NCBI GenBank assembly: GCA_028697515.1
Contig: JAQVEY010000035.1
Coordinates: 1-11,545 of the forward strand
Source of the DNA: Bacteroidales bacterium
GTDB taxonomy: Bacteria > Bacteroidota > Bacteroidia > Bacteroidales > ML635J-15
Reading direction: 5' to 3'
DNA length: 11,545 bases
Part shown: positions 7,775-11,545 of the stretch, one piece after another
Layout: the number at the start of each line of letters is the position of its first letter
How positions within the stretch are numbered: the stretch's first letter is position 1
Position numbers and translations under genes: made by a program
Notes under the pieces: generated by a model
What the model saw: the letters and a program-made list of their open reading frames with translations, nothing else
Databases searched by the model: none
Told to the model about the DNA's origin: nothing

Positions 7775-7805
7775 AAAAAAATGCCTCTTAGTAGAGGCAT
7801 TTTTT
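7775..7805. terminator. Bidirectional intrinsic terminator
   Basis: A 7-bp perfect stem ATGCCTC/GAGGCAT with loop TTAGTA is flanked by a run of A on the left and a run of T on the right, so it can end transcription on both strands. It starts right after the tRNA and lies 24 nt past the stop of the leftward beta-barrel gene, so it closes both convergent units. Confidence 0.85.
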
Positions 7806-7828
7806 ATCTGATATTTCTTTTTAATTAG

Positions 7829-8314
7829 TTAGAATGTGTATCTAATACCTAAGGCGGCTCCCCAACCAAGACCTGAATTGTCTCCTAAAAAGTCCCACAT
7901 TGGGCGTGCATCTAAACTTAACAAAATAGGTACTGCAAGTGTATTAAAATCGTATTCCAAACCAATTTGACCACCTAAAGCAACATTTATATAACCATCA
8001 TTGTCTCCATAATGATAAAATCCAACGCTTGCTCCAGGACCTACAAACCAATTTAATCCAGCTGTAATATTCCAATCCCAGTGATAAATACCTGCTAAAT
8101 ACATACGATTATGATCTGCATTACCTCCAAATCCTAAATCCAATTCCAGTCTATTTGCATCTCCCATTCCCTGTTGATAGGAAATTTCTCCGCCATAAGA
8201 ACTACCACCGCCAAAACGTAAACCAATTGCATGAGGATTAACCTGAGCAGTAGCTATCAATCCGAACAAAGAAATTAAAGCTATTGTAGAAAATAATTTT
8301 TTCATAGTAAGCAT
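7829..8314 (-). CDS. Small outer-membrane beta-barrel protein
   Basis: The protein is 161 residues, or 158 if the second Met is used. A start at MKKLF (8305) gives a cleaner signal peptide: KK, then a hydrophobic stretch ending ATAQ, cut near residue 24. The mature part is rich in Gly and aromatic residues in alternating short strands (for example ELDLGFGG, ITAGLNWFVG, VALGGQIGLEYDF) and ends IRYTF with a terminal Phe, typical of outer-membrane barrels. The size would allow a barrel of about eight strands; that number is an estimate. No conserved functional motif is seen, and a transport, adhesion or structural role cannot be chosen. It is transcribed alone, from a TACTTTTG element at 8348-8341 to the shared terminator. 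Confidence 0.8.
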   Translation of the reverse strand: MLTMKKLFSTIALISLFGLIATAQVNPHAIGLRFGGGSSYGGEISYQQGMGDANRLELDLGFGGNADHNRMYLAGIYHWDWNITAGLNWFVGPGASVGFYHYGDNDGYINVALGGQIGLEYDFNTLAVPILLSLDARPMWDFLGDNSGLGWGAALGIRYTF

Positions 8315-8340
8315 TTTTTATTATATTAAAAATTTAAATA

Positions 8341-8348
8341 CAAAAGTA
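8341..8348 (-). promoter_or_regulatory. -7 element of the beta-barrel gene promoter
   Basis: On the minus strand TACTTTTG is an exact TAnnTTTG match, 27 nt before the first possible start codon at 8314. I find no TTG at the expected distance upstream, so the promoter is incomplete by consensus or depends on an activator. Confidence 0.45.
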
Positions 8349-8393
8349 ATTAATAAACAATCTAAAACCTGATTTGTTTGTTTTTTTTTTACT

Positions 8394-8421
8394 TTTGGAA
8401 TTTAGTATTTAGCTAAATTTG
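8394..8421 (+). promoter_or_regulatory. Promoter of the GldN-like gene with an embedded palindrome
   Basis: TTTG (8394-8397), a 16-nt spacer and TAAATTTG (8414-8421, exact TAnnTTTG) precede the start codon by 47 nt. A perfect 12-bp palindrome ATTTAGCTAAAT (8407-8418) overlaps the -7 element, where a bound regulator could block transcription. Another exact -7 match, TACTTTTG at 8390-8397, overlaps the TTTG and could give an alternative start. Confidence 0.45.
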
Positions 8422-8468
8422 TTATTATTTAATAATAAAATAAATTAAACATTAAATCATATATAACG

Positions 8469-9101
8469 ATGGGAAGAACAGGTAATAGCATAACAGCACT
8501 AATAATTATTCTTTCATTAAGTATTTATTCTTGTAAAAATTCAAACAAAACAGAAGAGCAAAAAAATGACTCATCAAGCAGGTACGACTATTCTGGTGAT
8601 AAGCTAGTAATTACGGATAAAATAATGTATGACGTGAATATTGTGAATGATATAATAGGAGATAGAACTAAAAATAGTCCTGATTGGTTTTGGGAAAATT
8701 TACCAATGCCGGAATCCGACGAATTTGTTAAGACACTTCTAAAAGATGCATATTCGGGCAAGCTAAAATCATATTATTACGATATGACTGGTAATTATGA
8801 GAGTTTCGACATTATCCCTCAGTCAGAATTAAAATCCTATATGGACGATGTTATGACTTATGAAATCGAAATTGTTGATACTACTGTAAAAAGGTATAAA
8901 ACAGAAATAATTAACATCCCTCTTGATTACAAAACTGTAAAAAAATTGCGTTTTCTGGAAGAATGGTTCATTGCTGAAGGGAAATTTTACAAACGAGTAA
9001 TTGCAGTAGCTCCATATTTCGTAATAGAATATCCGGGCATAGAGCCTATTAATGCTGTATATTTCTGGGTTATGTTAGATGAACGCAATGTATCACAATA
9101 G
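8469..9101 (+). CDS. GldN/PorN-like lipoprotein
   Basis: The 210-residue protein has a lipoprotein signal peptide (hydrophobic 8-20, IYSC with C22 as the lipidated residue) and a polar, low-complexity linker (23-38). The rest resembles the type IX secretion/gliding protein GldN (PorN) as I remember it. A segment from about 85 to 106 (FVKTLLKDAYSGKLKSYYYD) matches the 'small repeat of helix plus xYD' region. FLEEWFIAEGKFYKRVIAVAPY (162-183) matches the conserved E-x-WFF-D...R-I-x-I-x-P core, and VYFWVMLDER (197-206) matches FWxxYPExR. GldN itself is usually about 300 residues, periplasmic and not lipidated, and continues some 70 residues further. This is therefore a shorter, membrane-anchored relative, not the GldN of a gldKLMN operon, and none of those genes is beside it. 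Function unknown; the family call is by eye. Confidence 0.7.
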   Translation: MGRTGNSITALIIILSLSIYSCKNSNKTEEQKNDSSSRYDYSGDKLVITDKIMYDVNIVNDIIGDRTKNSPDWFWENLPMPESDEFVKTLLKDAYSGKLKSYYYDMTGNYESFDIIPQSELKSYMDDVMTYEIEIVDTTVKRYKTEIINIPLDYKTVKKLRFLEEWFIAEGKFYKRVIAVAPYFVIEYPGIEPINAVYFWVMLDERNVSQ

Positions 9102-9143
9102 TGAATAATTAATTTTAACTTTACAAAAATTAGAATTCATTAT

Positions 9144-9151
9144 TAAATTTG
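9144..9151 (+). promoter_or_regulatory. -7 element ahead of the DUF5063 operon
   Basis: TAAATTTG, an exact TAnnTTTG match, ends 10 nt before the start codon, so the transcript would have a leader of only a few bases. No TTG is seen at the right distance upstream, though TTTAC occurs around 9119. It suggests the DUF5063 operon starts here, independent of the lipoprotein gene. Confidence 0.4.
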
Positions 9152-9161
9152 CAAAAGTATT

Positions 9162-9683
9162 ATGAAAAGTCTTTCACCGATTTATAGCAAAGAATCTATA
9201 GAATTTGCAACAGTTGCGAAGGAGTTTATAAGTTTTCTAGAAACTGCAAAAGAACTATCCAAGAAACAATTTATCAGCACGTCTATAAAAATTCTTCCAT
9301 TATTGTACTTAAAAGGAACCCTCTTAACCAATATTGAAGAATTTGATGATGAATACACTGAGAAGTTTATCGATGAATCTGCATGGTCATATATACAACA
9401 AATTTCGTCATCAAAACTTGATGATGATGATGAATATATTCAGATTCAGGATGCAAGCATTGTAAATAGTGATGATTATTTAAATGTAGGTCTTTCTGAA
9501 TTATATGCAGATTTATATCAAGAAACAGGAGATTTAATTGGAGCTTACAAAACTGAAAACGATCAGATTATTATCTCAGCCCTTCATTATTGTCGTCATA
9601 ATTTTGAGACATATTGGGGAATTAGAGTTTTATCACTTCTTAAAAGATTACACGAAATATATTTTAATACAGAAAAAGAGTAA
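9162..9683 (+). CDS. DUF5063 family protein
   Basis: The 173-residue soluble, mainly helical protein shows the marks of DUF5063: SELYADLYQETGDLIGAY (112-129) and the C-terminal NFETYWGIRVLSLLKRLH (147-164). An acidic run DDDDE lies at 87-91. No catalytic motif is apparent and no biochemical role is known to me. In Bacteroidota this family commonly sits directly before a 3'-5' exonuclease gene, as here, where the next gene begins one base after the stop. That conserved pairing points to a shared task with the nuclease, for example as its partner or regulator, but this is inference only. Confidence 0.88.
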   Translation: MKSLSPIYSKESIEFATVAKEFISFLETAKELSKKQFISTSIKILPLLYLKGTLLTNIEEFDDEYTEKFIDESAWSYIQQISSSKLDDDDEYIQIQDASIVNSDDYLNVGLSELYADLYQETGDLIGAYKTENDQIIISALHYCRHNFETYWGIRVLSLLKRLHEIYFNTEKE

Positions 9684-9684
9684 A

Positions 9685-10275
9685 TTGGTCTTTAGAACTA
9701 ACATAACAGAAGAAGAAATCAACGACTTGCCGTTATTTTCATATTCGGGAGAAATTGTAGTTGTTGACAATCAAGAGACCTACAATAAAATTAGAGAAGA
9801 GCTTTTTCTTGATAAAATTTGGGGTTTTGACACGGAGACGAAACCATGTTTTAAAAAAGGAATGTCTAATATAACACCAGTATCTTTATTACAATTAAGC
9901 AGTGCAGAAAAGACATATTTATTTCGATTAAATAAGTTTAAATTACATAAGGAAGTTATCAGACTCTTATCATCTACAAAATACACAAAAATCGGAGTTT
10001 CAATACGCGATGATTTAAAGTCTCTACAAAAACTACACAATTTTACTCCGGGTGGTTTTATCGAATTACAGGAATTTGTGAAAGATTTTGAAATTACCGA
10101 TATGAGTTTAAAAAAGTTAGCTGCAATTGTATTAGGAATAAGAATTTCAAAAGCTCAGCAATTAAGTAATTGGGAGAATGACATCCTCACACAAAAACAA
10201 ATTAGTTACGCTGCAACCGATTCTTGGATTAGCAGGGAAATATATATCAAACTCAAATCTACTAAAAATGATTAA
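9685..10275 (+). CDS. DEDDy-type 3'-5' exonuclease (RNase D-like domain)
   Basis: All three exonuclease motifs are present. ExoI is FDTET with D49 and E51, ExoII is SIRDDLKSL with D110, and ExoIII is YAATD with Y175 and D179, so this is the DEDDy class related to RNase D and WRN-type exonucleases. It has 196 residues, a bare catalytic domain without HRDC domains. RNA or DNA end trimming is the likely activity; the substrate is not known. I place the start at TTG 9685, because from there the protein reads MVFRTNITEEEINDLPL, which fits the family N-terminus. The ATG in frame at 9538 would add 49 residues that lie wholly within the DUF5063 gene. The gap to DUF5063 is one base, and the next gene overlaps its end by 8 nt. 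Confidence 0.9.
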   Translation: MVFRTNITEEEINDLPLFSYSGEIVVVDNQETYNKIREELFLDKIWGFDTETKPCFKKGMSNITPVSLLQLSSAEKTYLFRLNKFKLHKEVIRLLSSTKYTKIGVSIRDDLKSLQKLHNFTPGGFIELQEFVKDFEITDMSLKKLAAIVLGIRISKAQQLSNWENDILTQKQISYAATDSWISREIYIKLKSTKND

Positions 10276-10678
10276 ACAAACAATGCAATATAGAGTCATT
10301 TACGCAGATACCGATGCTATGGGTGTAATGTACTATGCAAATTATCTAAGGGTTTATGAGGCTGCACGTGGTGATTTTATGCGAAAAATAGGTTTTTCAT
10401 TTTCGGAAATGGAAAAGAGGGGTATTGTATGTCCTGCAATTAATGTTAATCTTGAATATTTCCGCTTTGCAAAATTTGATAGCGAAGTAACAATTATTAC
10501 AACTGTAGAAAAAATTCCTGCTTCAAAACTCGAATTTATACAAGAAATGTACGATTCAGAAAACAAAATAATAAACAGAGCAATAATTACTTTAGGATTT
10601 GTAAATAGTGAAAAATTCAAAGCTGTCCGTTGTCCCGATTGGATAATCAGTCTTTTTAAAGACCCCTCTCAAAACTAA
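10268..10678 (+). CDS. YbgC/FadM-type acyl-CoA thioesterase (4HBT hot-dog fold)
   Basis: The 136-residue protein is the usual size for a single hot-dog domain. The motif ADTDAMGVMYYANYL (13-27) carries the catalytic Asp D16, matching Asp17 of 4-hydroxybenzoyl-CoA thioesterase, followed by the helix YEAARGDFMRK (30-40) and a five-strand sheet. Known role: hydrolysis of acyl-CoA or acyl-ACP thioesters in the cytoplasm; chain length is not readable. The ATG at 10268 overlaps the exonuclease stop (ATGATTAA, 8 nt), which favours coupling. A second Met at 10283 (MQYRVIYAD) is possible. A longer reading from 10178 is unlikely because it would lie inside the exonuclease gene. Functional link to the two upstream genes is unclear. 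Confidence 0.9.
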   Translation: MIKQTMQYRVIYADTDAMGVMYYANYLRVYEAARGDFMRKIGFSFSEMEKRGIVCPAINVNLEYFRFAKFDSEVTIITTVEKIPASKLEFIQEMYDSENKIINRAIITLGFVNSEKFKAVRCPDWIISLFKDPSQN

Positions 10679-10699
10679 GTATTTAGTTTTAGCTAAATA
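10678..10699 (+). terminator. Weak A/T-rich hairpin at the end of the thioesterase operon
   Basis: A 7-bp stem TATTTAG/CTAAATA (10680-10686 and 10693-10699), with loop TTTTAG, begins at the last base of the stop codon. No T-run follows, so termination by this stem alone is uncertain. It shares the ATTTAG...CTAAAT core with the palindrome at 8407-8418. Confidence 0.25.
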
Positions 10700-10718
10700 T
10701 TATGTTCACTTCTAGGGC

Positions 10719-10767
10719 TGTTTTTGTCATGGTCTTTGCGTTACTGCAAAGACACACGCCAAAAACA
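10719..10767 (+). repeat. Two-stem nested hairpin in intergenic DNA
   Basis: A perfect 8-bp outer stem TGTTTTTG/CAAAAACA encloses, after an internal loop of 5 and 6 bases, a perfect 8-bp inner stem GTCTTTGC/GCAAAGAC with loop GTTACT. Parts of the internal loop can also pair. It lies about 40 nt past the thioesterase stop and 117 nt before the TonB receptor start. On the + strand there is no long T-run just after it; on the minus strand it is likewise not followed by T. It is better seen as a structured intergenic repeat or RNA element than as a standard terminator. Its copy number in the genome is unknown. Confidence 0.55.
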
Positions 10768-10883
10768 ATCTGCAATACGAATAAACAGAAAGTCTCGTTT
10801 ACCATTAATTAATATAATTCTTTTTATATTGATATAATTTTTTAAATACATTTACGTTTTAATTCTTTTGAAAAATAAATTAT

Positions 10884-11545
10884 ATGAAGAGGATATACTT
10901 GTTGCTATTTTTTTCTATACTGATGTTCGCTGTAAATATTACAAATGCTCAAAAATACACTATCAGCGGGTATGTTCAGGATATGCGTTCGGGTGAAAAG
11001 ATATACAGTGCCAATGTATATGATTTACGCACAAAACTAGGTACTACTACAAACGAATATGGCTATTTTAGCTTAACGCTGCCTTCAGACTCTATTGATT
11101 TATCTGTCTCATTTGTTGGTTATTCGGCATTTACTACAATAATATATTTACAATCGGATATAAAGTTAAATATTGAACTCGATCCATCAATACAACTCGC
11201 TGAAGTCGTGATTTATGATAAAAAATCTGATGAAATGGTCAAAAGCACACAAATGAGTATGATAGATATGCCTATACATCAGATAAAAGCATTGCCTGTA
11301 TTACTAGGTGAAGCAGATGTGTTAAAGTCCTTACAGTTAATGCCTGGCGTTCAGTCAGGAAGTGAAGGAACCAGTGGTTTGTATGTACGTGGAGGTGGAC
11401 CTGATCAAAACCTTATTTTGCTTGATGGTGTACCGGTATATAACGCCTCTCACTTATTTGGATTCTTCTCTGTATTTAACCCAGACGCAATCTCAAGTGT
11501 GAAATTGATAAAAGGTGGTTTTCCAGCACGATATGGAGGAAGATT
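10884..11545 (+). CDS. TonB-dependent receptor with CarboxypepD-like N-domain (3' end outside window)
   Basis: The first 220 codons are present, from ATG 10884 to the edge. A signal peptide (1-23, ending TNAQ) is followed by a carboxypeptidase-regulatory-like beta domain (about 25-102: YTISGYVQD, TTTNEYGYFSLTLP, VSFVGY). The TonB plug domain follows (from about 128), with GLYVRGGGPDQNLILLDG (165-182) and FNPDAISSVKLIKGGFPARY (198-217). The receptor would bring a ligand across the outer membrane with energy from TonB-ExbBD. The plug type, with YNASHLFGFFSVFNPDA, is the non-SusC class that in Bacteroidota is often followed by a DUF4249 lipoprotein; the window ends before this can be seen. TTCTTTTG (10863-10870) is a one-mismatch -7 element a few bases upstream. 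Substrate unknown. Confidence 0.92.
   Translation, partial: MKRIYLLLFFSILMFAVNITNAQKYTISGYVQDMRSGEKIYSANVYDLRTKLGTTTNEYGYFSLTLPSDSIDLSVSFVGYSAFTTIIYLQSDIKLNIELDPSIQLAEVVIYDKKSDEMVKSTQMSMIDMPIHQIKALPVLLGEADVLKSLQLMPGVQSGSEGTSGLYVRGGGPDQNLILLDGVPVYNASHLFGFFSVFNPDAISSVKLIKGGFPARYGGR

Noticed and set aside
7700..7805. tRNA 3' end as an attachment site for an integrated element
   Set aside because: No integrase follows and no direct repeat of the tRNA end is seen; the tRNA is followed at once by its terminator.
9538..9684. Upstream ATG for the exonuclease, adding 49 residues
   Set aside because: The added part overlaps the end of DUF5063 in another frame and has no match to the exonuclease N-terminus, which begins naturally at TTG 9685.
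10178..10267. Upstream start for the thioesterase, adding 30 residues
   Set aside because: The extension is inside the exonuclease motif III region in another frame. The hot-dog domain starts right after ATG 10268.
9780..10620. Minus-strand ORFs of 86 and 88 codons opposite the exonuclease and thioesterase
   Set aside because: They are antisense shadows of genes with clear catalytic motifs and have no promoter or family support.
10719..10767. Integron attC site
   Set aside because: The paired stems look attC-like at first, but the GTTRRRY and RYYYAAC core sites are missing and there is no cassette array or integrase.

Overview
The window is AT-rich DNA from a member of the Bacteroidota, most likely a Bacteroidales-like relative. 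This rests on what the sequence shows: no Shine-Dalgarno sites, promoter elements of the TTG / TAnnTTTG type, a Bacteroidota-type HU protein, the tiny COX24/mS38-like basic protein beside an RNase G/E gene, a DUF5063 plus 3'-5' exonuclease pair, a GldN-like lipoprotein (GldN is a type IX secretion and gliding component), and a CarboxypepD-like/TonB receptor. It looks like ordinary chromosome. I see no insertion sequence, integrase, phage gene, CRISPR array or toxin pair.

Left part (1-4100), transcribed leftwards. One promoter at 4069-4096 appears to serve a tight run: HU protein, a 30-residue basic ribosome-type protein, ribonuclease G, and a three-domain DsbD-type thiol:disulfide interchange protein that leaves the window at base 1. 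A strong hairpin in the messenger separates the small gene from the RNase gene. The run joins nucleoid, ribosome and RNA-turnover functions with periplasmic redox.

Middle part (4100-7500), also leftwards. It holds a divergent Gfo/Idh/MocA protein that has lost its usual catalytic residues, a lipoprotein of unknown function, and a WbaP/WcaJ-type sugar-phosphate transferase that loads the first sugar on undecaprenyl phosphate. The last two overlap at TAATG. This is a small envelope-glycan locus without further glycosyltransferases in view.

Right part (7600-11545). A tRNA-Arg(TCT) on the + strand shares a bidirectional terminator with a leftward small outer-membrane beta-barrel gene. Then, rightwards, come a GldN-like lipoprotein, a tight DUF5063 / DEDDy exonuclease / YbgC-like thioesterase operon (1-nt gap, then 8-nt overlap), a 205-bp intergenic region with a two-stem hairpin, and the first 220 codons of a TonB-dependent receptor that runs off the right edge.

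Nothing here is clearly a new biological system. The points most worth a second look are the degenerate Gfo/Idh protein beside the sugar transferase and the stand-alone lipidated GldN-like protein. All family calls are from reading motifs by eye; no database search was run.
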